Shown here: piece after piece, positions 18,214 through 25,984 of the stretch | Layout of the letters: each line of letters opens with the position of its first letter | Numbering within the stretch: the first letter of the stretch is position 1 | Source of the DNA: Candidatus Nitrospira nitrosa | Lineage (GTDB): Bacteria > Nitrospirota > Nitrospiria > Nitrospirales > Nitrospiraceae | Reading direction: 5' to 3' | Assembly (NCBI RefSeq): GCF_001458735.1 | Contig: NZ_CZQA01000001.1 | Coordinates: 1,240,001 to 1,304,000 of the forward strand | DNA: 64,000 nucleotides | Program-made: the position numbers and the translations under genes | The notes under the pieces: generated by a model | Told to the model about the DNA's origin: nothing | The model's input: only the letters and a program-made list of their open reading frames with translations | The model's database searches: none

Positions 18214-18237
18214 GGAGCGGCGAGATGTCGCCGCTCC
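18214..18237 (+). terminator. hairpin after the OmpA lipoprotein gene
   Basis: GGAGCGGCGA and TCGCCGCTCC pair perfectly over ten bases around a GATG tetraloop, 17 bases after the stop. The tail is not T-rich, so it may act as an RNA-stabilising stem or a weak terminator. Confidence 0.5.
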
Positions 18238-18277
18238 GTTCGCTATCATCTGCGAGTCGAGTAGAAGGAGATTCATC

Positions 18278-18535
18278 ATGCAGCGGAGAAGGAGCTTAGT
18301 GGGTGCGGCCGTAGTACTTGTCATGGTTGGTCTGGGGTCGGCAGTATGGGCTGTCGACATGGGCGCCATGAAGCAAAAGGTTGAGACCGTGAAAGGCCAG
18401 GCGGAGAACGTCAAAAAGGAAGGTGGCGAAACCGCACAAAGCGCCAAGGATCTGAAAGCACAGGATGCGATGAAGAATGCAGGAGAAGCAAAGGATGAGG
18501 GCAAGAAACTGAAAGATGCCGTTACTGGCAAGTAG
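18278..18535 (+). CDS. small secreted Lys/Ala-rich helical protein
   Basis: 85 residues with a Sec signal peptide (RRRSLVGAAVVLVMVGLGSAVWA, cleavage near residue 27). The mature part is a highly charged amphipathic helix without Cys or aromatic residues (KQKVETVKGQAENVKKEGG...). Such proteins are usually periplasmic, sometimes compared with YtxH- or apolipoprotein-like helices, but I cannot name a family. AGAAGGAGA precedes the ATG. It lies just after the OmpA lipoprotein hairpin and is followed by its own terminator. Confidence 0.7.
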   Translation: MQRRRSLVGAAVVLVMVGLGSAVWAVDMGAMKQKVETVKGQAENVKKEGGETAQSAKDLKAQDAMKNAGEAKDEGKKLKDAVTGK

Positions 18536-18563
18536 GGTGCGCAGAGATTTCTTCTGGGTTTAG

Positions 18564-18588
18564 GTCGGCGCGTCGCAAACGCGCCGAC
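18564..18588 (+). terminator. intrinsic terminator
   Basis: GTCGGCGCGT pairs perfectly with ACGCGCCGAC around a five-base loop, followed by a pyrimidine-rich tail TCTTCCTCC. It lies 28 bases after the stop of the small secreted protein gene. Confidence 0.65.
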
Positions 18589-18786
18589 TCTTCCTCCTAC
18601 CTCACGTACCAGCAAACCTTTCCCCTTGCTCTTGCTACTCACTGTAGACTCTCTGAAAGTCTCCATGAGCTGAGACTGTGAGGGTCGTCTAGATCCACTT
18701 CATTTCCTCAGCGAATCCTGCGCATAGTGGTCAGCACTATCTCGGGATCCAAGCTATACATGACGACAGAATTTCTACTCTCTTCG

Positions 18787-18847
18787 TCATTCCGGGCTTG
18801 ACCCGGGATCCAGTCCTACTCTGGATTCTCGCTTTCACGGGAATGAC
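18787..18847. repeat. dispersed inverted-repeat element (GTCATTCC type)
   Basis: The element starts GTCATTCC and ends GGAATGAC, with an inner ATCCAG/CTGGAT inverted pair and the phrase CTTGACCCGGGATCCAG. This resembles a palindromic intergenic repeat found in many Gram-negative genomes. It lies in a ~550-base gene-less region (18540-19091) in which I see no other feature. Confidence 0.6.
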
Positions 18848-19091
18848 AGACACTGCCGTGATGAACGTCGCTGCGTATAGACGCCATTTGCAGCGCGATG
18901 TGATCACAATGCGTTGTGAGAATTGGGAAAAGGAAGGGAAACGGGATTGTCCATTGCGGGATCTCTGAGCCATGCATTTGAGAGCGTGGAGGACGATAGG
19001 TCCCGGACCGAAGATTGTCAGTCAGCTGATTTGCGATGCGCGCAGATGGACGGGCCGCCCAACCGAGTGGCTCCTTCCACGGTTACCTGCC

Positions 19092-19584
19092 CTAAAATGT
19101 CTGCTGTGCCAGGATATCGAGAGTCATCTGGTCAGGCCTGCCGTCGAAGTACTTGAGCAGGGCATCTTTGAAGAGCGTGTTGTCGGGAGTCGCGCTCATA
19201 AACAGGGTCATGCAGGAGCGGAATTTCAAATTGTCGGGATAGCCGAAGATTTCGTCAGCGCTGCGTCCTTCCACGTTCAGAACAAGCTGGGTACATTCTC
19301 GAAGTCTGGGACCTAAGCCCGCATTATTCACGAGGGTTCGTAACGAAACCGCCAAGACGCCACGCGAGACGGGCGCGCGGAGCTGAGAAGAAAGGAGGCA
19401 TACTTGAAACAGTATGTCGACTGACTGAGCGGCAAGCCCGCCCGCTGCTAGGATTGTCGTAGCGGCGTATCGGCGGTTGCAGTAGAAGTCTTCGTGGATA
19501 TTGCGGGCATGACCGGGTGTTCCACATAAGCTTTGGCCTCATCGAGCGAGCCAATGGCGAATTCTTGGCCATCGCACTGTGACC
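19092..19584 (-). pseudogene. DUF1810 gene remnant, C-terminal part
   Basis: Read on the minus strand, the sequence matches the intact DUF1810 protein at 22043-22486 from its GHSSMA position to the end (RLRECTQLVLNVEGRS, NLKFRSCMTLFM, LLKYFDG.PDQ.TLDIL). It lacks the N-terminal ~48 codons, has a one-base deletion near 19563 and is interrupted by a ~195-bp MITE-like repeat (19313-19508). The missing N-terminal part exists 1.5 kb away at 21100-21234, in the correct order and orientation, so these are probably two halves of one gene split by an insertion. Confidence 0.85.
19313..19508. repeat. MITE-like element, copy 1
   Basis: The element starts CTAAGCCCGCATTATTCACG and ends GGATATTGCGGGC. It is about 195 bp, has no coding capacity and sits inside a DUF1810 remnant. 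Its reverse complement aligns along most of its length with the element at 23366-23580, including GAAACCGCCAAGACGCCA and GGCATACTTGAAACAGTATG. The terminal repeats are more degenerate than in copy 2. Confidence 0.75.
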
Positions 19585-19689
19585 CTGACTATTCAGTCTA
19601 TGGACTCAGTTATGAAGCGAACAGATTCCACCACGGTGAGCGCGGCCTCACGTCTTCAGGAAGTCGCTGCCAAGTTCCCGTGCTGTCGT

Positions 19690-20877
19690 TCACAGCTGTG
19701 GTGAGCTCTTCACGGGAACGGGAAATAGAGCCAGCCATGCAGACACGAAAGACAGTGCCGTCATGATCCACAAACCAATTCGCCACCGCGTGATTTCTCT
19801 GCCATGCACATGGAAACTGACATAGGTGCTCACCCCTGGCAGACCGTCACGTATTGAATACTCTACCCATTCGAACTCAACTGCTGGGTCTCCGTCGCGT
19901 CCCCACTCACGCATATGCTCTTCAGCGATACGACGCAATCGCTGTGTCGCCTGCCGCCCCTTGATGGACAGAGAAGGCACACGCCACACATCAAAACCAT
20001 AGGATCCCCCCTGCGGCACGGTCGCACGGATAAATGGGGTGAGGGAAGAATCCATCTTAGCGGCCATCGCTGGACAGACACGGAACCGAGGTGGAGGAGT
20101 GATGGAACATCCAGACCGTGGGAGCATCATCGGTGTTTCTGGTTCGGAGGAAAGTGGAGTCCGAATACTCAGGTTGAGTGGTGTGGTCAGAGCCCAATGC
20201 AGGGCTCGCCGAATCGCGCTCAAGGGATGATCCGGGAACCTTTCATCAAGCGTGGGATCATCGATCATGGCCTGAGAAATTTCAGAAAGTCCAGCGTCAC
20301 CATCCTCTCCAGGCTGCTGACGGGTGATCACGAGAAAGCTCTCCCGCACCCCGGTCATATCAGCTCGCCGAAGTGCGCTGAGATAGATCGTCCCCTGTTC
20401 AAGCGAGATCACAATACGCCCGATGATCAATTCATCTCCGGCGCTGTAGGTCAGTCGATGGATCACCACCAGTACCGGCACATCACTGATCGTCGCTCGT
20501 TCAATGGAAACGACCGGAGACCAGTTCGGATCTCGCTTGGTTCGTGGTAACGAGAGGAGATTGTGCACAGTCTCTCGCGTGACAGCATCTAGATCTACGC
20601 CCTGCTCCACAGGGGGAATGGGAGACTCGGTTTTCGCCATCGCAAAGTAAGACTCAAAGACGGTAATCGTGTCGTGACGAAGATCTTCTCGTAGCAGCTC
20701 ATCGTGCCTGGTTGAGAGATCAACGATCAGCGGTGAAAACTCCAGATACCAATCGACCCGATGTGTGGCATCGCGAAAAGAGACAAACGCATCCTCGTCA
20801 GCGTCGAGCTGCCATGAAGATGGAGGCGTGAACTGCAGACCATGACTACCGGCATGGAGATCAGCAAGAAGACTCAT
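19690..20877 (-). CDS. hypothetical protein with C-terminal membrane segment
   Basis: 395 residues and no family recognised. The N-terminal half looks like a soluble alpha/beta fold (GLQFTPPSSWQLDADED, VDWYLEFSPLIVDL, SGLEQGTIYLS-type strands), with a DcrB-like flavour to the opening 'FTPPSSW'. The last ~40 residues contain one membrane helix (IGLWIMTALSFVSAWLALF). There is no signal peptide. It lies alone on the minus strand in the 1.5-kb segment that separates the two halves of a DUF1810 gene, so it may have arrived with that insertion. The start ATG at 20877 has GGGAGGAG about 8-14 bases upstream. Confidence 0.65.
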   Translation of the reverse strand: MSLLADLHAGSHGLQFTPPSSWQLDADEDAFVSFRDATHRVDWYLEFSPLIVDLSTRHDELLREDLRHDTITVFESYFAMAKTESPIPPVEQGVDLDAVTRETVHNLLSLPRTKRDPNWSPVVSIERATISDVPVLVVIHRLTYSAGDELIIGRIVISLEQGTIYLSALRRADMTGVRESFLVITRQQPGEDGDAGLSEISQAMIDDPTLDERFPDHPLSAIRRALHWALTTPLNLSIRTPLSSEPETPMMLPRSGCSITPPPRFRVCPAMAAKMDSSLTPFIRATVPQGGSYGFDVWRVPSLSIKGRQATQRLRRIAEEHMREWGRDGDPAVEFEWVEYSIRDGLPGVSTYVSFHVHGREITRWRIGLWIMTALSFVSAWLALFPVPVKSSPQL

Positions 20878-21043
20878 GGGGCGATACTCCTCCCATTAGA
20901 TACAGGCAAGTGAAACCAGCATGCAGACCGTCAGTATTTCCTCACACCCATCACTTGCCGCCACCAGAAATGAATCATCCCTACCCATGAGCATACAATA
21001 TAGATTCGTGGTTTGATGACCAAATTAGCGAAAGGTGGCTTGT

Positions 21044-21063
21044 GTGAATCACAAAAGATTCAC
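21044..21063. other. small hairpin at the edge of the inserted segment
   Basis: GTGAATC and GATTCAC pair perfectly around ACAAAA. It lies about 37 bases from the point where the N-terminal DUF1810 remnant breaks off. No T-run follows. Confidence 0.4.
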
Positions 21064-21099
21064 GCTGAGTCTTTTGGGGCTCACCTTGATTGCTAATTC

Positions 21100-21234
21100 A
21101 AGACCGGCGATCTGCGGGAAGATGAACCAGATCCAGTGAGTGGACTTTTCCCCGGCGCGGAGTTTGGTGAGGATCGTGCCGTAGACGGGTGTTTGGACGT
21201 TGAGAAGGCGGTGGAGGTTGAAGGAGTCAGCCAT
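21100..21234 (-). pseudogene. DUF1810 gene remnant, N-terminal part
   Basis: The minus strand encodes MADSFNLHRLLNVQTPVYG...HWIWFIFPQIAGL, matching the first ~47 residues of the intact DUF1810 protein at 22043-22486. Homology stops exactly after the GGTCTT (Gly-Leu) codons. The continuation, starting at the next codon, is found at 19584. The ~130 bases upstream also resemble the upstream region of the intact copy, so the promoter was duplicated with it. Confidence 0.85.
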
Positions 21235-21360
21235 AAACTATCCGCGGTCAAGCATATTCTTTCCAGGGCGATATCATGCCGGGCACCGTAGGATTGCAAA
21301 GCCGAACACTCCCACTCGGCCTGGATAGCACTCTTTCCTGGCCGAATCCCCAGTGTGTGA

Positions 21361-21400
21361 TTGACAGTTCAGCGGCATCGCGTATATGGTTGCCATATAC
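21361..21400 (+). promoter_or_regulatory. brnTA promoter with operator
   Basis: A perfect -35 TTGACA (21361-21366) is followed after 16 bases by TATATG. A perfect inverted repeat GTATATGG-TTG-CCATATAC (21382-21400) covers the -10 element. This is the expected layout for autorepression by the BrnA antitoxin or BrnTA complex. Confidence 0.7.
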
Positions 21401-21415
21401 AACATAAGGCATCAG

Positions 21416-21736
21416 ATGACGCGACTGCCGGGTGTGGAAGGGTTTAATTGGGACGAGGCAAATCTTGCCAAGAATTGGGAGAAGCACCGGGTGACTCCGT
21501 GGGAATGCGAGCAGGTCTTCTTCAATCTGCCGCTGGTGGTCGCCGATGACCTCGCTCATTCTATGGTGGAGCCTCGATATTACGTGCTGGGACAGACTGA
21601 TGCCGGACGCCGCTTGTTTATCGTCTTCACCATCCGTCGACGGCGTATCCGCATTATTTCAGCCAGAGATATGAGTCCCAAGGAGCGGAGGATGTATCGT
21701 GACCAAACTCAAAAAAAGACCGACGTTCAAGAGTGA
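21416..21736 (+). CDS. brnT: BrnT-family toxin (DUF497)
   Basis: 106 residues from ATG 21416, which follows ATAAGG by 6 bases; a longer upstream frame would run through the operator. The family signature is clear: FNWDEANLAKNWEKHRV, the F..P.....D section, RYYVLGQTDAGRRLFIVFTIR and RIISARDMSPKERRMY. BrnT toxins have a RelE-like RNase fold and inhibit translation. The antitoxin gene starts inside its 3' end (21699), giving a 38-base overlap, and the toxin comes first, as in known brnTA operons. Confidence 0.9.
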   Translation: MTRLPGVEGFNWDEANLAKNWEKHRVTPWECEQVFFNLPLVVADDLAHSMVEPRYYVLGQTDAGRRLFIVFTIRRRRIRIISARDMSPKERRMYRDQTQKKTDVQE

Positions 21737-21989
21737 GAAACAGGAAGCTGAGTTTTGGGCGTCACACGACTCAACGGAGTATGTCGACTACTCCAAGAGC
21801 CGTCGGATGGTGTTTCCCCGGTTGAAGCCATCCACCGAGACGATCTCGCTTCGTCTGCCGAAATCCCTCTTGGATCAACTCAAGACGATCGCGAACAAAC
21901 GCGACGTTCCGTATCAGACACTGCTCAAGCTCTTCGTGCTCGAACGTGTCCAGGCCGAGTTGCATCACAAACCCGCCAAAGCCTCTTAG
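21699..21989 (+). CDS. brnA: BrnA-family antitoxin
   Basis: 96 residues, likely starting at GTG 21699 within brnT. The N-terminal ~50 residues form the toxin-binding part (SEKQEAEFWASHDSTEYVDYSKSRR). The C-terminal half is a ribbon-helix-helix DNA-binding domain (ETISLRLPKSLLDQLKTIANKRDVPYQTLLK). It would neutralise BrnT and bind the GTATATGG operator upstream. GAGGATGTATC precedes the start. Confidence 0.9.
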   Translation: MTKLKKRPTFKSEKQEAEFWASHDSTEYVDYSKSRRMVFPRLKPSTETISLRLPKSLLDQLKTIANKRDVPYQTLLKLFVLERVQAELHHKPAKAS

Positions 21990-22042
21990 CGACGTTCGGG
22001 AGAAACGGGTGTGAATGTGGCGGCGGGCAGCGCGCATGCTTC

Positions 22043-22486
22043 CTAGCACCGTGGCATGTTTTGCCGCGCCAGGATATCCAGCGTGACTTGGTCGGGTTGG
22101 CCGTCGAAGTATTTGAGTAGGGCGGATTTGAAGAGTGCGTTGTCGGTGGTAGCTACCATAAACAAGGTCATGCAGGAGCGGAATTTCAGATTGTCCGGGT
22201 AGGGGAAGATCTCCTCAGCGCTGCGTCCTTCCACATTCAGAACAAGCTGAGTACATTCTCTGAGTCTAGGGCCTAGGATTGGGTGTTGGAAATATGCCTT
22301 GGCCTCATTGAGTGAGCCAATGGCGAATTGCTGCGCCATGCTGCTGTGACCAAGACCGGCGATCTGCGGAAAGATAAACCAGATCCAGTGGCTGGACTTT
22401 CTTCCGGCTCGGAGCTCAGCGAGGACAGTGTCGTGGACGAGCTCTTGGGCATCGAGGAAGCGGTGGAGATTGTAAGCGTCGCTCAT
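22043..22486 (-). CDS. DUF1810 family protein, intact copy
   Basis: 147 residues, full length for the DUF1810 (YcgG-like small helical) family: NLHRFLDAQ, HWIWFIFPQ, LRECTQLVLN, DNLKFRSCMTLF and LLKYFDGQPDQVTLDIL are all present. It is a small soluble protein of unknown biochemical role. It lies convergent with brnTA, 53 bases away. Partial copies lie at 19092-19584 plus 21100-21234 and at 23581-23764, with shared upstream sequence, so the unit has been duplicated locally. This is the only copy with an unbroken frame. Confidence 0.88.
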   Translation of the reverse strand: MSDAYNLHRFLDAQELVHDTVLAELRAGRKSSHWIWFIFPQIAGLGHSSMAQQFAIGSLNEAKAYFQHPILGPRLRECTQLVLNVEGRSAEEIFPYPDNLKFRSCMTLFMVATTDNALFKSALLKYFDGQPDQVTLDILARQNMPRC

Positions 22487-22684
22487 ACACTGTCCGTGGT
22501 CAAGTATGATCTTCCCAGAACGATATCATGCCTGGCAATGTTGGATTGCATGACCTGACACGCAGTACTCTTTTGGCGCGCCCCGCCCAATTGGCATGAC
22601 ACGTTTTCACAAGTGGTCAGCTTTGTGGCGAAATAATTCAACCCCCGCCACTATTGGGCCATGCGCTCTGTCTGGAGTTATGTT

Positions 22685-22713
22685 TTGACACGTGTTACGT
22701 TACAAGCTACAGT
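22685..22713 (+). promoter_or_regulatory. higBA promoter
   Basis: TTGACA (22685-22690), 17-base spacer and TACAGT (22708-22713, 4 of 6). The predicted start point (~22720) coincides with the likely GTG start of higB, which has no visible ribosome site, so the transcript may be leaderless. Confidence 0.45.
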
Positions 22714-22719
22714 CTCCCA

Positions 22720-23010
22720 GTGAAGATACGGAACTTTATTCATAAAGGCTTGCAACGACTTTATCTGGACGGCAGCGCCAAGGGTGTACCGCCAGATACC
22801 GTGGACAAGCTGCGGAAGATGTTCGCGTTTCTGGAGGTGATGAGCAGTGCCGACGAAGTGCGCGCCCTCACCTCATGGAAGGCGCACACGTTGACCGGCG
22901 ACCGTAAAGGCACGGTTAGCTTGAGCGTGACACGCAACCGCCGCTTGACGTTCCGCGTTGATACCGCGGAACAAGAAATTTATGACGTGAATTTCGAGGA
23001 TTATCACTAG
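22720..23010 (+). CDS. higB: HigB/RelE-type toxin
   Basis: 96 residues from GTG 22720 (VKIRNFIHKGLQRLY). The opening, the LRKMFAFLE helix, the LTSWKAHTLTG...GTVSLSVTRNRRLTFRV core and the closing VNFEDYH are those of HigB host-inhibition toxins, ribosome-dependent mRNA interferases. A longer frame from 22654 would run through the promoter. The antitoxin gene follows after 17 bases, giving the toxin-first order typical of higBA. Confidence 0.9.
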   Translation: MKIRNFIHKGLQRLYLDGSAKGVPPDTVDKLRKMFAFLEVMSSADEVRALTSWKAHTLTGDRKGTVSLSVTRNRRLTFRVDTAEQEIYDVNFEDYH

Positions 23011-23027
23011 CACAGGAGTACCAGACC

Positions 23028-23327
23028 ATGCCCATGAAGAACCCCCCCCACCCCGGCGATTTTATCCGAACGGAAATTATTCAACCGGCTGGCCTGTCCG
23101 TGACCGCCGCCGCCGCCGTGCTGGATGTGTCGCGCCCTGCCCTCTCGAATCTATTGAACGGCAAGGCCGACCTGACCGGTGATATGGCTTTGCGGATCGA
23201 AAAGGCGTTCGGCGTCAAAATGGATACATTGATGAAGATGCAATCCAACTATGACATTGCTGAGACGCGCCGCCGGGAGAAGGAAATCAAAGGTGTGCGG
23301 CGCTTCCATGCGACGCTGCACCCGTGA
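23028..23327 (+). CDS. higA: HigA-type antitoxin (XRE helix-turn-helix)
   Basis: 99 residues with the HigA opening (NPPHPGDFIRTEII), a helix-turn-helix (LSVTAAAAVLDVSRPALSNLLNGKADLTGDMALRIEKAFG) and a short C-terminal helix. It neutralises HigB and represses its operon. ACAGGAGTACC precedes the ATG. A MITE-like element begins 38 bases after its stop. Confidence 0.92.
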   Translation: MPMKNPPHPGDFIRTEIIQPAGLSVTAAAAVLDVSRPALSNLLNGKADLTGDMALRIEKAFGVKMDTLMKMQSNYDIAETRRREKEIKGVRRFHATLHP

Positions 23328-23365
23328 GGGCTTTCTTGTCTATAGGAGCTTCAACGGTTTTGTCC

Positions 23366-23580
23366 CTAGCCCGCATTATTCATGACTCTTCTGCTGCAAT
23401 CGCCGATACGCTGCTACAACAGGCGTGGCCGCAAGCTTCGCATGGCCAGCGGGCGGGCTCGCCCCTCGTCACCTCAACATACTGTTTCAAGTATGCCTCG
23501 GCTTCTCGGTGCTCCGGACGCCAGTCTCGCCTGGCGTCTTGGCGGTTTCGTGACGAACCGTCATGAATAATGCAGGCTAG
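23366..23580. repeat. MITE-like element, copy 2
   Basis: 215 bp with 21-bp terminal inverted repeats (CTAGCCCGCATTATTCATGA... against its mirror) differing at one position. It is non-coding and contains internal hairpins such as GACGCCA...TGGCGTC. It interrupts a DUF1810 remnant on its right side. The same element, in the opposite orientation and more diverged, is at 19313-19508. Confidence 0.8.
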
Positions 23581-23764
23581 CCTCATCGAGTGAGCCAATG
23601 GCGAACTGCTACGCCATTGCACTGTGACCAAGATTGGCGATCTGCGGAAAGAAGAACCAGATCCAGTGGCTGGCCTTTCTCCCGGCCCGTAACTCTTCAA
23701 GGACTGTGTCGTAGGTGGGCGCTTGGGCGCTGAGGAAGCGTTGTAAGTTGTAGTCATCACTCAT
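23581..23764 (-). pseudogene. DUF1810 gene remnant, N-terminal part with stop
   Basis: From ATG at 23764 the minus strand gives MSDDYNLQRFLSAQAPTYD...SHWIWFFFPQIANLGHSAMA and then an in-frame TAG, followed by QFAIGSLDEA before the MITE-like element cuts it off. It matches the first ~65 codons of the intact copy. Its upstream region is interrupted by IS30 copy 2. Confidence 0.8.
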
Positions 23765-23795
23765 ATACTATGCGCGGGCCGGTATATTTATACCT

Positions 23796-24889
23796 TGAAT
23801 TCAAGGTTGAAGTGCAACACCTGCGGCCCGCGCAAAGACTTCGGCTGGGGTCCGATAGGCGAGGCATTTCCGGGGTCGATTATTCAATTCCTCCACGACC
23901 GACGCAAGTCGGTGTGCCGTGATCGTGGAGAAATCCGTCTGTTTCGGGAAATAATCGCGTAATAAGCCGTTGGTGTTCTCATTCGTCCCACGTTCCCATG
24001 CCGCATAGGGAGCGGCAAAGTACACCTGGAGCCCCAGGGTCCGTTGAAGACAGCGAAACGACGCCCATTCACTCCCGTTATCCACGGTGAGGGTCCGCCG
24101 TACATGCGCTGGAAGCGGGTGCAGAAGTTTCCGCGTGGCCACCGTGACCTCTGTAGCAGTCCGGCGTGACACCTTGGCCGCCAGAAGAAAGCGACTGCGC
24201 CGGTCCACGTGCGTAGCCACGAAGCCGCGCTGGCCTCGACCGACCACGAGATCCCCTTCCCAATCTCCCAGGCGTCCTCGGCGTTGTGCAATGGCCGGTC
24301 GCTCGGCGAGAGACACGCGTCCTTTGAGGCGTGGAGCACGCGGCCCACTCCCGTAGCGTTTCCGACGCCGACAATGGTGGCGGAGGTACCGCGACCAAGA
24401 TCCTCCCGTGCGGTGATCAGCTGCCAACCATGTATAGATCGTTTGATGGCTGATCCGCATCTGAGTGGCGTGGGGATAGTCAACCCGCACACGGTGAGCA
24501 ATCTGTTCGGGCGACCAGCGGCACTGCAGCTTCTCTTGGACATAAGTTGCCAGCATACCACTCGTCAGATGTGACCGCCGAATGTTACGGCGACGGCGCT
24601 GCGCATCGCAATGGGCCCAGTACCCAGCATAGGCTCCACTTCCATCACCGTTCCGTCGCAGTTCCCGGCTGATGGTACTCGGCGCTCGCCCGAGCTGGGC
24701 TGCAATGGACCGAATAGACCAGCCAAGCATTCGCATCGGGGCCATCATTGACCGTTCTTCCAAGGTGAGGTGCTGATAGGGCATGGCAGACTCCTCGTTG
24801 CTGGAGGTGAAATGTCTGCCCCACTCTATCGAACCGCACCACCCAAATCTCTTCGTCGCGACCTGCGTTGCACTTCAAATTAGAATTCA
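23796..24889 (-). mobile_element. IS30-family element, copy 2 (intact)
   Basis: 1,094 bp between 23-bp imperfect inverted repeats (TGAATTCAAGGTTGAAGTGC... at the left, GAATTCA at the right). Counting two further bases shared by both copies (CT left, TC right), the flanks carry a 3-bp direct repeat TAC (23791-23793 and 24892-24894), within the 2-3 bp range of the IS30 family. It is inserted in the upstream region of a DUF1810 remnant, whose promoter-like sequence continues on the far side (GACATCATGTCTTGGAATG). Confidence 0.92.
23801..24784 (-). CDS. IS30-family transposase
   Basis: 327 residues. The N-terminal helix-turn-helix (LTLEERSMMAPMRMLGWSIRSIAAQLGRAPSTISRELRR) is followed by a second DNA-binding segment and a DDE integrase core with GDWEGDLVVG, TVDNGSEW and the Glu of ERGTNENTNG, so all three acidic residues are present. 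The stop codon lies inside the left inverted repeat. GAGGAGTCTGCC precedes the ATG. The gene is the intact version of the frameshifted copy at 2489-3449. Confidence 0.95.
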   Translation of the reverse strand: MPYQHLTLEERSMMAPMRMLGWSIRSIAAQLGRAPSTISRELRRNGDGSGAYAGYWAHCDAQRRRRNIRRSHLTSGMLATYVQEKLQCRWSPEQIAHRVRVDYPHATQMRISHQTIYTWLAADHRTGGSWSRYLRHHCRRRKRYGSGPRAPRLKGRVSLAERPAIAQRRGRLGDWEGDLVVGRGQRGFVATHVDRRSRFLLAAKVSRRTATEVTVATRKLLHPLPAHVRRTLTVDNGSEWASFRCLQRTLGLQVYFAAPYAAWERGTNENTNGLLRDYFPKQTDFSTITAHRLASVVEELNNRPRKCLAYRTPAEVFARAAGVALQP

Positions 24890-25009
24890 TCTACTAGGAC
24901 GACATCATGTCTTGGAATGTTTGACCGCAAGACCTGACACTTCTTACTTACTGAAGCAGAATTCCACTTAGAGGAATACAGCCTGCTGTGTGTACACTTG
25001 AGCATCACG

Positions 25010-25076
25010 CCCTCTAACTCGCTGCTTAACCGGACGCGCGATGGCGACGTACGCGCCGGTTAGCATCACGTTGGGC
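25010..25076 (+). other. attC-like recombination site 1
   Basis: The site reads CTCTAAC at the left (R'') and GTTGGGC at the right (R', matching GTTRRRY). The inner arms GCTTAACCGGACGCG and CGCGCCGGTTAGC pair completely except for two unpaired bases on one arm. Extrahelical bases of this kind are characteristic of folded integron attC sites. It lies 20 bases before the restriction gene. No integron integrase is in the window. Confidence 0.6.
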
Positions 25077-25096
25077 AGCAGAACAAAGAGATCACT

Positions 25097-25975
25097 ATGA
25101 CGAAACGCAAGGACAAGGCATTCGGTGATTACCGCTCTGAAGGTCATCTCTGGATCACACTTTCAACGGGTGAATACTACCCGGACGTCCTCCCGCTCGC
25201 TTGTGAACTCTACAAGCCCGTGCTTGTCACCTTCGGCCAATTGCTGAAGACTGCACACTCGTCAACGGATCTCTTCATGTCTATCGCGGAAACGAATCCG
25301 CAATGGATGCGAATTCAGCTTTGCCGAGTGTTTCGCAAGTACGTAAGTCCAGAGACGCCCGTGGAAATGCTGAAGAAGAAGAGTGCTGCCCAGAAAATCT
25401 GCGAGCGCTTTGGGAAGGGCTTCAGAGCCGTAACGGAAGTTCAACAGCGATTCCACGAGCGTCCTATGCCTGACGAGGCACTCTGTGCGGTGCTATGGGA
25501 ATACAAAGACAGGGGGCAGAAGGGATACGATCTGACCGAGCGGCTTTTCACAATCATCCGAGAGAAGTTTCCCCAGCTGGAAATCACCGGACCGGAGCGA
25601 GCTGGCAAGGACATTCTGCTTGGCGAACTTTTTGACGATTACCCCAAACCTGACAGACCAGTTGATTTCGTCATGGCGCATAAGGGAACGCCCGTGGCTA
25701 TTGGGCTTGCGCGATACGATTCTGATCGAGGTGGAGCACAGGAAGACGATCGAACTGGACAATACAGGGACTGTGCCACAGAGGTCCTTAACTACGCTAA
25801 GAAGCACGGCCTTCCGTTGAAGGTGATCTTTCTCAACGATGGTCCCGGCCTTCTTCTTGGCTCAATGTGGCGCGACTATGCCTATATTGAGAGCTCGCAT
25901 TCTGGTTTGATTAAGGTTGTGACTCTGAGAATGATTCCAGAGCGGATCACAATGAAGTGGCTTCTTTCGAAGTAG
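25097..25975 (+). CDS. type II restriction endonuclease-like protein
   Basis: 292 residues. The N-terminal ~150 residues are helical and unassigned. The C-terminal half has a strand-loop-strand region PVDFVMAHKGTPVAIGLARYD followed by SDRGGAQEDDRTGQY, a motif I associate with type II restriction enzymes whose PD-(D/E)XK core is modified. The usual ExK is LAR here, so which residues bind metal is unclear. The methyltransferase-glycosylase gene follows after 9 bases on the same strand, supporting a restriction-modification pair. The assignment is from motif and context; recognition sequence unknown. The pair is flanked by attC-like sites. Confidence 0.65.
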   Translation: MTKRKDKAFGDYRSEGHLWITLSTGEYYPDVLPLACELYKPVLVTFGQLLKTAHSSTDLFMSIAETNPQWMRIQLCRVFRKYVSPETPVEMLKKKSAAQKICERFGKGFRAVTEVQQRFHERPMPDEALCAVLWEYKDRGQKGYDLTERLFTIIREKFPQLEITGPERAGKDILLGELFDDYPKPDRPVDFVMAHKGTPVAIGLARYDSDRGGAQEDDRTGQYRDCATEVLNYAKKHGLPLKVIFLNDGPGLLLGSMWRDYAYIESSHSGLIKVVTLRMIPERITMKWLLSK

Positions 25976-25984
25976 AGGATATAC

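Noticed and set aside
23380-23760. 126-codon minus-strand frame across the MITE-like element and DUF1810 remnant
   Set aside because: It is in a different frame from the DUF1810 homology and runs through the repeat; a chance frame.
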